NCBI GenBank assembly: GCA_902552345.1
Contig: CACDGO010000001.1
Span: 186,001 to 250,000, forward strand
DNA length: 64,000 bases
Reading direction: 5' to 3'
DNA from: an uncultured Pelagibacteraceae bacterium
GTDB taxonomy: Bacteria; Pseudomonadota; Alphaproteobacteria; Pelagibacterales; Pelagibacteraceae
The notes beneath the pieces were generated by a model that did no database searches, had not been told where the DNA came from, and saw only the letters and a program-made list of their open reading frames with translations. A program made the position numbers and the translations under genes. Positions 8,316 to 18,122 of the stretch are shown here, one piece after another (within the stretch, counting starts at the first letter, position 1; every line of letters starts with the position of its first letter).

Positions 8316-9578
8316 ATGTTTAATCTAAAACTTAATCCTATAAAATCTTTTAGAAAATTGTTTTTTCCTTTTTATAAAAATAAAGAACTAAAATTAATTT
8401 TTCAAAAATTACAAGATGGTATTTCTGAGGAAACGGTTGTTTCAAGATTTGTTGGTGGATGTGTTAGGAAACATCTTAATGGTGAAAAAATAGATGATAT
8501 AGATGTAGCAACAATTTTAACAATTGATCAGATTAAAGAAAAACTTAAAGATACTAAATTTAAAGTGATTGACACTGGTATTAAACATGGAACTGTCACT
8601 GTAGTCTCCGACAGACATAAACTTGAAATAACTACTTTAAGAAGAGACGTAAAAACAGATGGGAGACATGCCGAAGTAGAATATATTGAAAATTGGAAAT
8701 TAGATTCTGAAAGGAGAGACTTTACAATTAATGCTATATATCTAGACATTAATGGAAATATCTTTGACCCTCAAATGGGAACAGTCGATCTTCAAAATAA
8801 TAATATAAGATTTATTGGAGATCCTCAAAAAAGGATTGAAGAAGATTACTTAAGAATAATAAGATTTATTAGATTTAAAATTATGTATGATGATAAAATA
8901 GAACCAAGCACAAGCACTGCAATAAAACTAAATTTAGATGGAATTAAAAAAATTTCAAAAGAAAGAATCTTAATTGAATTATTGAAGATTTTGGAATTAA
9001 AAAATATTTTCAATATGAGTAATAATAGTAATTTAAAAACGATATTCTCATTGATTTTTCCAGAATTTCTATACCTTGGTAGACTTGATCGACTTAAAAA
9101 AGTTTATAAATATTCGTCTCTAAATAAGTATATTTTACTGGCTATCTTATTGATTGACGAAAAAGGTAATCATGAATATTTTTCGCATAAATACAGTGTT
9201 TCCAACAAAATAAAAGAAAGTTTGGAAAAATTCAGTACTAATTTATTTAAAATCAAAAAAAACAAAAAATTTTTTGAAAAAGATATACTTAAAAATGTAT
9301 ATCTTAACGGAAAAGATCATATGATAGCGCTAAATTTAATTAATTTTTCTATAAATCAAAAAATTAAATTTCAGGAATTTTCCTTAAATTTAAAAAGAAT
9401 ATTAAAAATTGATATACCTAAATTAGATTTTAATGGAGAATATCTTAAACAGAGTGGATTGAAAGAGGGACTATTACTAGGAAAAGTTCTCTCGATTATA
9501 GAAAAAGAATGGGTTGAAAATAATTTTCAAATCTCAGAGGATAGAGTAAAAGAATTAATTAGAGTTCACTCTAATTAG
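8316..9578 (+). CDS. cca: CCA tRNA nucleotidyltransferase / poly(A)-polymerase-family protein
   Basis: 420 aa class II nucleotidyltransferase. It has FVGGCVRKHL followed by the DDIDVAT metal-binding motif (about 46-68), the RRDFTINAIYLD motif near 140 and an EDYLRIIRFIRF helix near 180, which together fit the tRNA head/neck. It maintains the 3' CCA end of tRNAs. Small alphaproteobacterial genomes usually carry one such gene, so CCA addition is the more likely activity than poly(A) synthesis. The ATG is 6 bp after tRNA-Gln, and the 3' end overlaps convergent greA by 4 bp. Confidence 0.9.
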   Translation: MFNLKLNPIKSFRKLFFPFYKNKELKLIFQKLQDGISEETVVSRFVGGCVRKHLNGEKIDDIDVATILTIDQIKEKLKDTKFKVIDTGIKHGTVTVVSDRHKLEITTLRRDVKTDGRHAEVEYIENWKLDSERRDFTINAIYLDINGNIFDPQMGTVDLQNNNIRFIGDPQKRIEEDYLRIIRFIRFKIMYDDKIEPSTSTAIKLNLDGIKKISKERILIELLKILELKNIFNMSNNSNLKTIFSLIFPEFLYLGRLDRLKKVYKYSSLNKYILLAILLIDEKGNHEYFSHKYSVSNKIKESLEKFSTNLFKIKKNKKFFEKDILKNVYLNGKDHMIALNLINFSINQKIKFQEFSLNLKRILKIDIPKLDFNGEYLKQSGLKEGLLLGKVLSIIEKEWVENNFQISEDRVKELIRVHSN

Positions 9579-10051
9579 ATATATTCAACATTAAGTATTT
9601 CAAAATTTCTTTCTCCTGAAGGGGTTTCTACACTAATCATTTCTCCTTTGTTTTTACCTATTAAAGATTTCCCTATAGGACTTTTAAAAAAAATAAGGTT
9701 TTTTTTAATATCAGCCTCATCTTGACCAACTAGTCTGTAAGAAATTTTTTTGTTCGTCTCTAAATCTTGAACTTCTACAGTTGAACCAAATATCACCTTT
9801 CCAACATTTTCGATTTTTGTTACATCTATTACATTAGCTCTAGCTATTATGTCATTAATAGCAATTACACGACTTTCAATAATTGCTTGTTGTTCTTTCG
9901 CTGCATGATATTCAGCATTCTCTTTCAAGTCGCCATGAGATCTTGCCTCTGCAATAGCTGCAACAATTTTTGGTCTTTGAACATTCTTTAAATTTGCTAA
10001 CTCATTTTTCAAATTTTTAAGACCGCTAATTGTAATTGGTTCTTTTTCCAT
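9575..10051 (-). CDS. greA: Transcription elongation factor GreA
   Basis: 158 aa from the second ATG (10051). The ORF track starts at 10063, but MEKEPITISGLKNLKNEL gives the usual GreA N-terminus and length. The N-terminal coiled coil contains ARSHGDLKENAEYHAAKE with the acidic tip (D, E), and the C-terminal FKBP-like half ends PSGERNFEILNVEY. GreA stimulates RNA cleavage by backtracked RNA polymerase. The start at 10051 falls just past the hemF stop, whereas the longer start would overlap hemF by 10 bp. Confidence 0.93.
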   Translation of the reverse strand: MEKEPITISGLKNLKNELANLKNVQRPKIVAAIAEARSHGDLKENAEYHAAKEQQAIIESRVIAINDIIARANVIDVTKIENVGKVIFGSTVEVQDLETNKKISYRLVGQDEADIKKNLIFFKSPIGKSLIGKNKGEMISVETPSGERNFEILNVEYI

Positions 10052-10053
10052 TT

Positions 10054-10878
10054 TTAATTCCATTTTGCTTCAGGAGGTAAAGACATTAAAATTGAGTCGA
10101 TATTTCCACCAGAGTTTAATCCAAACTTTGTACCTCTATCATATAAAAGATTAAACTCAACATATCTTCCTCTTTTTAATAATTGTTTCTCTTTATCTTT
10201 TTTTGTCCATTTTAATTTTTCTTTCCTATTAATAATTTTTTTTGAAATATCAATAAATGATAAACCAAGTTCTCTAACAAATTTAAAATTTTTTATCCAA
10301 TCTTGTGTCTCGTAGTCAAAAAATATACCACCAATCCCCCTTGGCTCTTTTCTGTGTGGTAAAAAAAAATATTCATCGCACCATTTTTTATATTTTTTAT
10401 AATTTTTTTTATTTTGACTACACACTTCTTTTAAATGCTTATGAATGATTTTCTTTTCTTTTGTATCTACGTGGCTAGGTGTTGCATCCATTCCACCTCC
10501 AAACCACTCTTTTGAGGTAACAATAAATCTTGTATTAAAATGAATTGCTGGAATTTTTGGATTTTTCATGTGTGCTACAACAGATATACCTGAGGCCCAG
10601 TATTTACCTTTTTTTTCTGCACCTAAAATATTAGATCTAAATTTTTTAGGAAAAATTCCCGATACTGTAGATTTGTTTACACCAACTTTATCAAATATTT
10701 TTCCGTTAGTAAGTAGATAAGAAAGACCTCCCCCATCACTTTTCTTTTGTTTACTCCAGTATCTTTTTTGAAATTTTTTTTTATTTTTTTCCAGATTTTC
10801 AAATTCTTTACAAATTTGACTTTGCAGATACGAAAACCAGCTATCAGTCATTTTTTTTCTAAATTCTAATGTCATCAT
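10054..10878 (-). CDS. hemF: Oxygen-dependent coproporphyrinogen III oxidase
   Basis: 274 aa. It converts coproporphyrinogen III to protoporphyrinogen IX using O2 in heme synthesis. Family motifs are HFNTRFIV, WFGGGMDATP (near 128), RGIGGIFFDYET, and the C-terminal RGRYVEFNLLYDRGTKFGL and SLPPEAKW. Length is normal. The ATG overlaps the trmL stop (ATGA); the next codon is also ATG, so the start could be 3 bp later. An aerobic enzyme fits an obligately aerobic cell with a bc1 complex. Confidence 0.95.
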   Translation of the reverse strand: MMTLEFRKKMTDSWFSYLQSQICKEFENLEKNKKKFQKRYWSKQKKSDGGGLSYLLTNGKIFDKVGVNKSTVSGIFPKKFRSNILGAEKKGKYWASGISVVAHMKNPKIPAIHFNTRFIVTSKEWFGGGMDATPSHVDTKEKKIIHKHLKEVCSQNKKNYKKYKKWCDEYFFLPHRKEPRGIGGIFFDYETQDWIKNFKFVRELGLSFIDISKKIINRKEKLKWTKKDKEKQLLKRGRYVEFNLLYDRGTKFGLNSGGNIDSILMSLPPEAKWN

Positions 10879-11324
10879 TTTATCAAACTATTTTGTCTTA
10901 AAGCTTCAGACGCAACTATTGCCACACTAATTGCAACATTAAGCGATCTAGTATTTTTATTCATTGGAATTTTTATCTTATTTTTTAAGATTTTATGCAA
11001 ATGTTCTGGCACTCCTGCGCTTTCTCTTCCAAATAAAAGCATATCATCTTTTTTAAATTTAAATTTATGGTACATTTTTTTGGCTTTTGTTGTCATTAAT
11101 ACTATTCTTGACTTTTTATATTTATTAAGAAATGTTGCAAAGTCTTCGTGCCTGTTAATCTGAGTAAACTTCATATAATCCATGACAACTCTTTTAAATC
11201 TCCTGTCACCCAAATTGAATCCACAAGGTTCAATCAAGTGTATCTTTAAATTCAAGCAAGCACCCAATCTAATTATTGCTGCAGTATTTTGAGGGATATC
11301 AGGTTTATAAAGGACAATGTGCAT
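10875..11324 (-). CDS. trmL: tRNA (cytidine/uridine-2'-O-)-methyltransferase TrmL
   Basis: 149 aa SPOUT-class methyltransferase that modifies the wobble base of some tRNA-Leu. It has the short TrmL form: N-terminal VLYKPDIPQNTAAIIRL, the knot motifs LLFGRESAGVP (about 100) and IPMNKNTRSLNVAISVAIV (about 119-138). It is first in a trmL-hemF-greA minus-strand run and diverges from petA across an 88-bp gap. Confidence 0.93.
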   Translation of the reverse strand: MHIVLYKPDIPQNTAAIIRLGACLNLKIHLIEPCGFNLGDRRFKRVVMDYMKFTQINRHEDFATFLNKYKKSRIVLMTTKAKKMYHKFKFKKDDMLLFGRESAGVPEHLHKILKNKIKIPMNKNTRSLNVAISVAIVASEALRQNSLIK

Positions 11325-11412
11325 TATTTTAGCCTAATTATGTGTCATTCTGACCCTAGAAATTTTAATAATATGGTTTTATTTAATAATTACATTATAA
11401 GCACTAACATAA

Positions 11413-11934
11413 ATGAGCAAAGAAGAAAAAAAAGTTAATCGAAGAGATTTTTTATTTACAGCTAGTTATACGGTTGGGGCAGTAGGTGTTGGAGCAGTTA
11501 TTTGGCCGATGATTGATCAAATGAACCCAGACAAAGCTCAACAAGCGTTAGCTACTACTGAAGTTGATATTAGCAACATTGATCCTGGAAAATCGATCAC
11601 AGTCTTATGGAGAGGTAAGCCAGTTTTTTTAAAAAGAAGAACCCCTGAGGAAATAGCAGAGGCTAGGGCCGTAAACATGGACGATTTGCCTGATCCTCAA
11701 AAGGACGAAGAAAGAGTAAAAGAAGGTAAAGATGAATGGTTAGTTATGTTAGGGGTCTGTACTCATCTAGGATGTGTGCCTTTAAAAGATAAAGGAGACT
11801 TTAACGGCTGGTTCTGTCCTTGTCACGGTTCACATTATGATGTGTCAGGCAGAATTAGGAAAGGACCAGCACCAACAAATATGGAAATACCAAAATTTGA
11901 ATTTGTAGATAATAATACAATTAAGATAGGTTAA
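11413..11934 (+). CDS. petA: Ubiquinol-cytochrome c reductase Rieske iron-sulfur subunit
   Basis: 173 aa. It carries the 2Fe-2S cluster of the bc1 complex: C116/H118 (CTHLGC) and C135/H138 (CPCHGSHYD), with the disulfide pair C121/C137. The N-terminus NRRDFLFTASYTVG is a twin-arginine signal-anchor, so it is Tat-exported and stays tethered to the membrane. It is the first gene of petABC, 6 bp before petB. The 88-bp gap upstream, shared with divergent trmL, must hold the promoter; I cannot assign its hexamers with confidence. Confidence 0.97.
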   Translation: MSKEEKKVNRRDFLFTASYTVGAVGVGAVIWPMIDQMNPDKAQQALATTEVDISNIDPGKSITVLWRGKPVFLKRRTPEEIAEARAVNMDDLPDPQKDEERVKEGKDEWLVMLGVCTHLGCVPLKDKGDFNGWFCPCHGSHYDVSGRIRKGPAPTNMEIPKFEFVDNNTIKIG

Positions 11935-11940
11935 AAAAAT

Positions 11941-13200
11941 ATGAGCGAGCACGAATATACACCGAAATCTAAAGCAGGAAAATGGTTTAACGATCGTTTG
12001 CCGTTGCTCACTCTTGGAGCGCACCTTACAGATTATCCAACACCTAAAAATCTAAATTATTGGTGGACTTTTGGTGGAATTTTAACTTTTTGTTTAATCA
12101 CTCAAATAGTAACAGGAATTGTTTTAGCAATGCATTATGTTGCTCATGCAGATTTAGCTTTTGCAAGCGTTGAACACATAATGAGAGATGTAAATTATGG
12201 TTGGCTAATAAGATATATTCATAGCAATGGTGCATCTATGTTTTTCCTTGCAGTTTATATTCATATTTTTAGGTCTTTATTTTATGGATCATATAAATCA
12301 CCAAGAGAAGTAATTTGGATCATAGGTCTGATGATTTATTTATTAATGATGGCGGCAGCTTTCATGGGTTATGTTTTGCCTTGGGGACAAATGAGCTTTT
12401 GGGGCGCTACAGTAATAACTAACTTATTTAGTGCAATTCCGTTAGTTGGAGACAGCATAACAACTTGGTTGTGGGGAGCATACTCTGTAGATAATCCAAC
12501 ACTAAACAGATTCTTTAGTTTACATTACTTAATACCGTTTTTAATTTTAGGATTAGTAGTTTTACACATTTGGGCTTTACATGTTCCAGGAAATAATAAC
12601 CCTGTGGGAATTGATATAAAGAAACCATCTAAAGATACAGTGCCATTCCATCCTTATATAACAATTAAAGACGCTTTTGCACTTTTAGTTTTTATGATCA
12701 TATTTGCCGGATTTGTATTCTTCACTCCCAATGTTTTGGGACACTCAGACAATTATATTCCTGCAAATCCGTTAGTTACACCTGCTCATATCGTACCCGA
12801 ATGGTATTTATTACCATTTTACGCAATTTTAAGATCTGTACCTGATAAATTAGGTGGAGTAATTTTAATGTTCAGTGCAATTTTTATTTTATTTGTATTA
12901 CCTTGGTTAGATACTTCAAAAGTTAGATCGGCCGTTTTTAGACCGATTTATAGACAGTTCTTTTGGATATTAGTAATAGACGTTCTAATGCTTGGTTATG
13001 TTGGTGCAATGCCAGCTGAAGGAATTTACTTAGTATTAGCTAGAGTGGGAACTATTTATTACTTCTTACATTTTATAGTAGTTATGCCTGTTGTCGGTTA
13101 TTTGGAAAAAACAGATCCGATTCCTATGAGCATCTCGGAGCCGGTATTAACCGGAGGAACAGAACCGTCTTTAGCTAGGAAGGTTAATGATAAAGTCTAA
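11941..13200 (+). CDS. petB: Cytochrome b subunit of the bc1 complex
   Basis: 419 aa integral membrane subunit that oxidises ubiquinol at the Qo site and reduces quinone at Qi. Typical segments are [16 protein letters not shown], a heme-ligand helix with [28 protein letters not shown] (Qo region), the second His-bearing helix [20 protein letters not shown], and PEWY in [16 protein letters not shown]. It has eight or more membrane helices, and the length is normal for a full cytochrome b, not the split b6/subunit IV form. The stop overlaps petC by 14 bp. Confidence 0.98.
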   Translation: MSEHEYTPKSKAGKWFNDRLPLLTLGAHLTDYPTPKNLNYWWTFGGILTFCLITQIVTGIVLAMHYVAHADLAFASVEHIMRDVNYGWLIRYIHSNGASMFFLAVYIHIFRSLFYGSYKSPREVIWIIGLMIYLLMMAAAFMGYVLPWGQMSFWGATVITNLFSAIPLVGDSITTWLWGAYSVDNPTLNRFFSLHYLIPFLILGLVVLHIWALHVPGNNNPVGIDIKKPSKDTVPFHPYITIKDAFALLVFMIIFAGFVFFTPNVLGHSDNYIPANPLVTPAHIVPEWYLLPFYAILRSVPDKLGGVILMFSAIFILFVLPWLDTSKVRSAVFRPIYRQFFWILVIDVLMLGYVGAMPAEGIYLVLARVGTIYYFLHFIVVMPVVGYLEKTDPIPMSISEPVLTGGTEPSLARKVNDKV

Positions 13201-13969
13201 TATAAAACTACTCGTTTTATCTTTTTTGTTACTTATTTCACTTAGACCACTACAAAGCGCTGAAATGGTTGATCCAATTAAAGTGGATTGGAGTTTTAAA
13301 GGTTTAACGGGAAAATTTGATAGAGCATCACTACAAAGAGGTTTTCAAGTTTATAAAGAAGTCTGTGCTTCTTGCCATTCAATGCAATATCTAAGCTACA
13401 GAAATCTAGGAGAACCTGGCGGTCCCGAGTTTTCAGAACAAGAAGTAAAAGCAATTGCTGCTAGTTTTGAAATAGAGGATGGTCCAGACTCTCAAGGAGA
13501 AATGTTTACTCGACCAGGAAAACCTTCAGATAAATTTAAAAGTCCGTATCCTAATGTCCAGGCAGCAACAGCTGCTAATGGTGGGGCATACCCGCCTGAT
13601 ATGTCAGTTTTAGTAAAGGCAAGAAAAGGAGGAGCTAACTACATTTATTCAGTTCTTGTCGGTTACGAAGACCCTCCTCCAGGTGTAACTCTTGACGACG
13701 GTGTTTATTACAATAAATATATGGCAGGCAATAAGATAAAAATGCCAAATAATTTAATGGATGGTCTAGTTGAATATGCAGATGGTACCGAGTCTACTGT
13801 TGATCAAATGGCTAAAGATGTAACAACTTTTTTGGCTTGGGCTGCTGAACCAGAGCTTGAGGAAAGACATAAAACTGGTGTCAAGGTAATTATTTATTTA
13901 GTACTTTTAACAATACTTGTTTATTTAAGCATGAAAAAAATTTGGTCAAGGGTTGACTCGGAAGTGTAA
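13187..13969 (+). CDS. petC: Cytochrome c1 subunit of the bc1 complex
   Basis: 260 aa. An N-terminal signal peptide ([12 protein letters not shown]) is followed by the c-type heme site CASCH (C60, C63, H64) and the likely methionine heme ligand in [13 protein letters not shown]-terminal anchor ([16 protein letters not shown]) holds it in the membrane. It passes electrons from the Rieske protein to a soluble or membrane cytochrome c. It overlaps petB by 14 bp, and its 3' end overlaps convergent ychF by 24 bp. Confidence 0.97.
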   Translation: MIKSNIKLLVLSFLLLISLRPLQSAEMVDPIKVDWSFKGLTGKFDRASLQRGFQVYKEVCASCHSMQYLSYRNLGEPGGPEFSEQEVKAIAASFEIEDGPDSQGEMFTRPGKPSDKFKSPYPNVQAATAANGGAYPPDMSVLVKARKGGANYIYSVLVGYEDPPPGVTLDDGVYYNKYMAGNKIKMPNNLMDGLVEYADGTESTVDQMAKDVTTFLAWAAEPELEERHKTGVKVIIYLVLLTILVYLSMKKIWSRVDSEV

Positions 13970-15016
13970 TACATCGCCGTCTTTAACAATATACTCTTTT
14001 CCTTCAATCCTTAATTTTCCATTCTCTTTGCATTTTTCTGCACTTCCATATTTTATGAAATCTTCGCAGCTTACAGCTTCCGCTCTAATAAAATTTTTTT
14101 CAAAATCTGTATGAATGACACTCGCTGCTTTCGGAGCCGGAGTATTTTTTCTTACTGTCCATGCTCTACTTTCCTCTGGTCCGGATGTGAAAAAGGTATC
14201 TAGTTTTAGAAGATCATAGCCTCCTTTAATAAGTTGATTTAAACCTGTTTTGTCTAAACCAATATCCTTCATAAAAGTTTCTTTTTCACTTTTTTCAAGA
14301 CTAGAAAGTTGATCTTCAATATCTGCACAAATGTGAATTATCTTTTCATTTGGGTATTTAATTTTAACCATTTCAGTATATCTATTTCCCTTTGATAGGT
14401 TTTCCTCATCTACATTGCATACTATTATTTTTGGCTTGATACTTAATAATCCAATATTGTAGAGAATTTTTTCCTCTACTGCATTATTGATTATGGCTTC
14501 TTCACCTCTATTTAAACTGTCCAATTTTTCACTTAAAATTTTAATTTCTTTTTCATCGAGTAATTTTTTTTTACTTTTTTCCAGTTTTTTTTGAATTATG
14601 TCTAAATCTGATAAAATTATCTCAGTTTTTATAGTTTCAAGGTCATCAGCTGGATTAATTTTTGAGTTTACATGAGTAATTTTTTCAGAGTCAAAACATC
14701 TTACTAGATGAATAATTGCGTCAACCTCTCTAATGTGGGAAAGAAATTTATTACCTAGTCCCTCACCTTTTGAAGCGCCTTTTACTAAACCTGCAATATC
14801 TACAAATGTAATATTAGTATAAATTTTTTTTTTTGAGTTTGATAATTTTGCAAGCTGATCCAACCTGTAATCAATTACGTCAACAACTCCAATATTAGGA
14901 TCAATTGTGCAAAAAGGAAAATTTGCTGCCTCTGCATTTTTTGAAGCGGTTAGGGCATTGAATAAAGTAGACTTACCAACATTTGGAAGCCCAACGATTC
15001 CACATTTAAATCCCAT
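13946..15016 (-). CDS. ychF: Redox-regulated ATPase/GTPase YchF
   Basis: 356 aa Obg-family P-loop protein. G1 is GLPNVGKST near residue 9, G3 is [17 protein letters not shown], and NVDE occupies the G4 place, a change associated with ATP over GTP preference in YchF. A TGS domain lies at the C-terminus (residues about 270-356). It binds ribosomes and is linked to stress responses. It overlaps pth by 11 bp, and ychF-pth-rplY-prs is a familiar alphaproteobacterial order. Confidence 0.95.
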   Translation of the reverse strand: MGFKCGIVGLPNVGKSTLFNALTASKNAEAANFPFCTIDPNIGVVDVIDYRLDQLAKLSNSKKKIYTNITFVDIAGLVKGASKGEGLGNKFLSHIREVDAIIHLVRCFDSEKITHVNSKINPADDLETIKTEIILSDLDIIQKKLEKSKKKLLDEKEIKILSEKLDSLNRGEEAIINNAVEEKILYNIGLLSIKPKIIVCNVDEENLSKGNRYTEMVKIKYPNEKIIHICADIEDQLSSLEKSEKETFMKDIGLDKTGLNQLIKGGYDLLKLDTFFTSGPEESRAWTVRKNTPAPKAASVIHTDFEKNFIRAEAVSCEDFIKYGSAEKCKENGKLRIEGKEYIVKDGDVLHFRVNP

Positions 15017-15578
15017 TAAGATTTTGATTAACTTTGCTAGAAAATAAATCTATTTTTTTATCAATTAATGTAGGTATTTGTCTTACGATGTTTTCAGTTA
15101 TTTCTTTAATTTTTTCTTCCTCATCTTCTTTAAAATCCTCTAACACATGGTTATTAACTTTTTTCTTTTGTTTTGGATGACCTATTCCAACTCTTACTCT
15201 GGAGTAATCTTTACCTATAAACTTATCTATTGAATTAATTCCATTATGTCCAGCACTACTCCCTCCAAACTTGGCTTTTATTTTTCCAAAATCTATGTCC
15301 ATATCATCGTGGAAAACTATCACGTCTTTCGCATCAATCTTAAAATAATCTATTAATTCTTTTATAGCTGTGCCTGAGTTGTTCATAAACGTAAGTGGTT
15401 TGATTGCATAGATTTTCTTTTCCTCAATACTACCAGTTGTTAACAATCCTTTAAATTTAGGTTTTTGTTTTGAAAGTTTAAAGTGTTCATTGATTGCATC
15501 AATAATTTTAAAACCAATGTTGTGTCTTGTATTTGTATAGTCTGATCCTGGATTTCCTAATCCAACTAATAAAAGCAT
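15006..15578 (-). CDS. pth: Peptidyl-tRNA hydrolase
   Basis: 190 aa. It releases tRNA from prematurely dropped peptidyl-tRNA. The N-terminal GLGNPGSDYTNTRHNIGF carries the catalytic His (RHN), and KPLTFMNNSGTAI, VFHDDMDIDFGKI and GGSSAGHNGINS follow as in all bacterial Pth1. Length is normal. It lies 5 bp after rplY. Confidence 0.96.
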   Translation of the reverse strand: MLLLVGLGNPGSDYTNTRHNIGFKIIDAINEHFKLSKQKPKFKGLLTTGSIEEKKIYAIKPLTFMNNSGTAIKELIDYFKIDAKDVIVFHDDMDIDFGKIKAKFGGSSAGHNGINSIDKFIGKDYSRVRVGIGHPKQKKKVNNHVLEDFKEDEEEKIKEITENIVRQIPTLIDKKIDLFSSKVNQNLNGI

Positions 15579-15583
15579 ATTAT

Positions 15584-16339
15584 TTATTTCTTTTCAGCAG
15601 GTTTTTTTTCAGCGAGTTTTTTTTCTTCAGGTTTTTTTCCAGCAGAGGTGTCTTTTGTTTTTTCGTCTTTCTTAGCCGCATCTCCTTCTTTAGTTGCACC
15701 TTGAGCTCCATCTGCTTGAACTTCGCCACCTTCAGCTCCCTCTGCAGGTGTTTCCTCTACAGGTTTCTCTGGTTCTTTTATTACAGTTGGAGCCGCAACA
15801 GTTGCAACTACGAAATCACGATCAATAATTGTTGGAATTACGTTATCTGGAAGTTTAACTGACGAGATTTTAATACTAGTTCCTATATCGGTACCATTTA
15901 AATCTACAACTATTTCATTTGGTATATTTTCAGCTGGACATCTTAGCTCAACTTTTCTTCTCACAATATTTAATACGCCACCCCTTTTTAATCCGGGTGA
16001 GTCTGGATGATTGATAAACTTAACTGGTATTTCTAAAACTATTTTTTTACCTGACACTATTCTCATAAAATCTATGTGTATTGGCTCTTCAGAAACTACA
16101 TGATAGGAAACATCTCTTGGTATCACTTTTTCTTTTTTGCCATCAATTTCAATTTCAAGCACTTTTGATAAAAAAGTTTCAGAATTAATTATGTTAGAAA
16201 TTTCTTTTTTACTAATGGAGATATTTTGATTAGGATTTTTTCCACCGTATAAAATTGCAGGTATAAAACCGTTTGCTCTCAGTTTATTATTTGAGCCAGT
16301 TGAAAGATCATCTCTTTTTGTAGCTTTAAGGTTGCTCAT
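15584..16339 (-). CDS. rplY: Large ribosomal subunit protein bL25 (Ctc form) with low-complexity tail
   Basis: 251 aa. The N-terminal 5S-rRNA-binding L25 domain (about 1-95, PAILYGGKNPN) is followed by the Ctc beta domain (to about 190, DIGTSIKISSVKLPDNV). The last 60 residues are a Glu/Ala/Lys-rich tail with repeated EKKPAEKK-like units, encoded by locally more GC-rich DNA. Long acidic/basic tails are common in alphaproteobacterial bL25. The first gene downstream of prs, it is probably cotranscribed with pth and ychF. Confidence 0.94.
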   Translation of the reverse strand: MSNLKATKRDDLSTGSNNKLRANGFIPAILYGGKNPNQNISISKKEISNIINSETFLSKVLEIEIDGKKEKVIPRDVSYHVVSEEPIHIDFMRIVSGKKIVLEIPVKFINHPDSPGLKRGGVLNIVRRKVELRCPAENIPNEIVVDLNGTDIGTSIKISSVKLPDNVIPTIIDRDFVVATVAAPTVIKEPEKPVEETPAEGAEGGEVQADGAQGATKEGDAAKKDEKTKDTSAGKKPEEKKLAEKKPAEKK

Positions 16340-16388
16340 AAAATTATCGAAAGAGGTATATAACTCAAGATATAAATTAAAACAAGTG

Positions 16389-17321
16389 CTAATTGAATAA
16401 ATCTGATACTGAATTTGAATTAGCTATTCTTTTTATGGCTTCTGACATAAGTGAGGCAATAGACAACACCTCTATTTTATTATTATTTTTAATCTTTTGA
16501 GTATTATCAATTGTATCCGTAATTATTAATTTCTTTATTTTTGATTTTTTAATTTTTTGAACTGCATCGCCACTTAGAACAGCGTGAGTTATAAAAACAT
16601 ATACTTCATTAGCTCCATTTCTTTTTAGAGCATCTACAGCATTTACAATAGTGCCTCCGCTATCAATTATGTCATCAACTATAATACAAGTTTTATTTTT
16701 AACATTTCCAATAATATTCATAACTTCAGATTTTCCAGGTGCAGGCCTTCTTTTATCAATGATCGCTAAATCAGCTTTAATCCTTGTTGCTAGCGCTCTT
16801 GTTCTTGCAACACCTCCTACATCAGGTGAAACACAGATCAATTTTTTGTTACTAAATTTTTTTTTGATATATTTTGAAAACAGTGGTGCCGTGTATAAAT
16901 TATCTACTGGCATATCAAAGAAACCTTGTATTTGACCGGCATGTAAATCTACAGTTACAACTCTTGTGGCACCTGCATTCGAAATCAAATTTGCAACAAC
17001 TTTTGCCGAGATTGAAGTTCTCGGAGCTACTTTTCTATCTTGTCTTGCGTAACCAAAATAAGGGATCACGGCTGTTACAGTTTTTGCTGAAGATCTTTTT
17101 AAGGCATCAATAACTAATAAAAGCTCCATTATATTATCATTAGCAGGATTTGACGTTGATTGAATTACAAATACACTATTGCCTCTTATATTTTCATTTA
17201 TCTCAATATAAATTTCACCGTCAGCAAATCTTCTGATATTTGTGTTAATTAATTTAAGTTTAAGGTTTTTAGAAATATCTTTGCTAAGCTTAAGATTGCT
17301 AGTTCCAGATAAAATTTTCAT
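16389..17321 (-). CDS. prs: Ribose-phosphate pyrophosphokinase
   Basis: 310 aa. It makes PRPP from ribose 5-phosphate and ATP for purine, pyrimidine, His and Trp synthesis. Motifs are FADGEIYIEINENIRG near 32, PYFGYARQDRK near 92, VTVDLHAGQIQGFF near 123 and the PRPP-binding VDDIIDSGGTI near 213. Length is normal for class I. It is preceded by a 48-bp gap after pgeF with no recognisable signal. Confidence 0.96.
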   Translation of the reverse strand: MKILSGTSNLKLSKDISKNLKLKLINTNIRRFADGEIYIEINENIRGNSVFVIQSTSNPANDNIMELLLVIDALKRSSAKTVTAVIPYFGYARQDRKVAPRTSISAKVVANLISNAGATRVVTVDLHAGQIQGFFDMPVDNLYTAPLFSKYIKKKFSNKKLICVSPDVGGVARTRALATRIKADLAIIDKRRPAPGKSEVMNIIGNVKNKTCIIVDDIIDSGGTIVNAVDALKRNGANEVYVFITHAVLSGDAVQKIKKSKIKKLIITDTIDNTQKIKNNNKIEVLSIASLMSEAIKRIANSNSVSDLFN

Positions 17322-17369
17322 GAAAGATAATTATTTATACAATTATTTTGTTTAGTTTTCAAATTTAAT

Positions 17370-18122
17370 CTAACTTAGACTTATTATTGATATACATCTA
17401 CCATAATCTTTATGTCCCAAATTTGATGATTTTCTATAGCTAAAAAAGTTATTACTTTCCTTAAAAGTATCATGATTTACATGATCGACCTTAACCTTAA
17501 GCTTCAAAAGTTTATCTGCCACAAATTTTCTCAAATCAAACAATTTTTTCTTTCTATTTTTATATGAAAAAAACTTTTGGTTTTTTTTAGATTGAGACAT
17601 AAATTTACGATAAAATCTTAAATCTACCTCATAATTTTTTTTTCCTATGCAAGGTCCTATAGTTGCATATATTTCATTTTTTGAATTAAGTTTTTTAATT
17701 TTGTTGACAGTATTTTTAATGATACCTGAGAATGCACCTCGCCATCCAGCGTGTATACAAGCGATGACTTTATTTTTATGATCAAAGATTAAAACAGGAA
17801 CACAATCTGCAGTTAAAACTGCCAAGGCTAGACCATTAACATTAGTTATAAGCGCATCAGAATTTATTTTTTTCTTATTATTACACTCATAAATCTCTTT
17901 TACTTTATTGCTGTGAGTTTGATTCATGAGTATCAAGTTTTTATTTTTTATTCCCATTTTTTTTGCCACGTAACTAAGATTTTTAATAATATTCTTTTTA
18001 TTATCGCTTGATCCAAATCCACAATTTAAACTCTTAAATAAACCCTTTGAATAACCTCCATTTCTAGAAAAAAAACAATGGTTTATGTCCTTAAATTTTT
18101 TAAGTTTTCTTGAATAAAACAT
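17370..18122 (-). CDS. pgeF: YfiH/PgeF-family protein (laccase-domain, DUF152)
   Basis: 250 aa. Signature motifs are NQTHSNKV (about 63), LTADCVPVLIFD (about 98) and CIHAGWRGAFSG (about 117), giving the Cys/His metal site of the family. Members act as purine nucleoside phosphorylase/adenosine deaminase in vitro, and E. coli PgeF corrects misincorporated L-Ser in peptidoglycan precursors. Which activity applies here is unknown. The start shares one base with the methyltransferase stop. Confidence 0.88.
   Translation of the reverse strand: MFYSRKLKKFKDINHCFFSRNGGYSKGLFKSLNCGFGSSDNKKNIIKNLSYVAKKMGIKNKNLILMNQTHSNKVKEIYECNNKKKINSDALITNVNGLALAVLTADCVPVLIFDHKNKVIACIHAGWRGAFSGIIKNTVNKIKKLNSKNEIYATIGPCIGKKNYEVDLRFYRKFMSQSKKNQKFFSYKNRKKKLFDLRKFVADKLLKLKVKVDHVNHDTFKESNNFFSYRKSSNLGHKDYGRCISIISLS

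Noticed and set aside
15527-15862. 111-aa plus-strand ORF opposite pth and rplY
   Set aside because: Phe/Ser-rich reading is the antisense of Lys/Glu-rich codons in the rplY tail.
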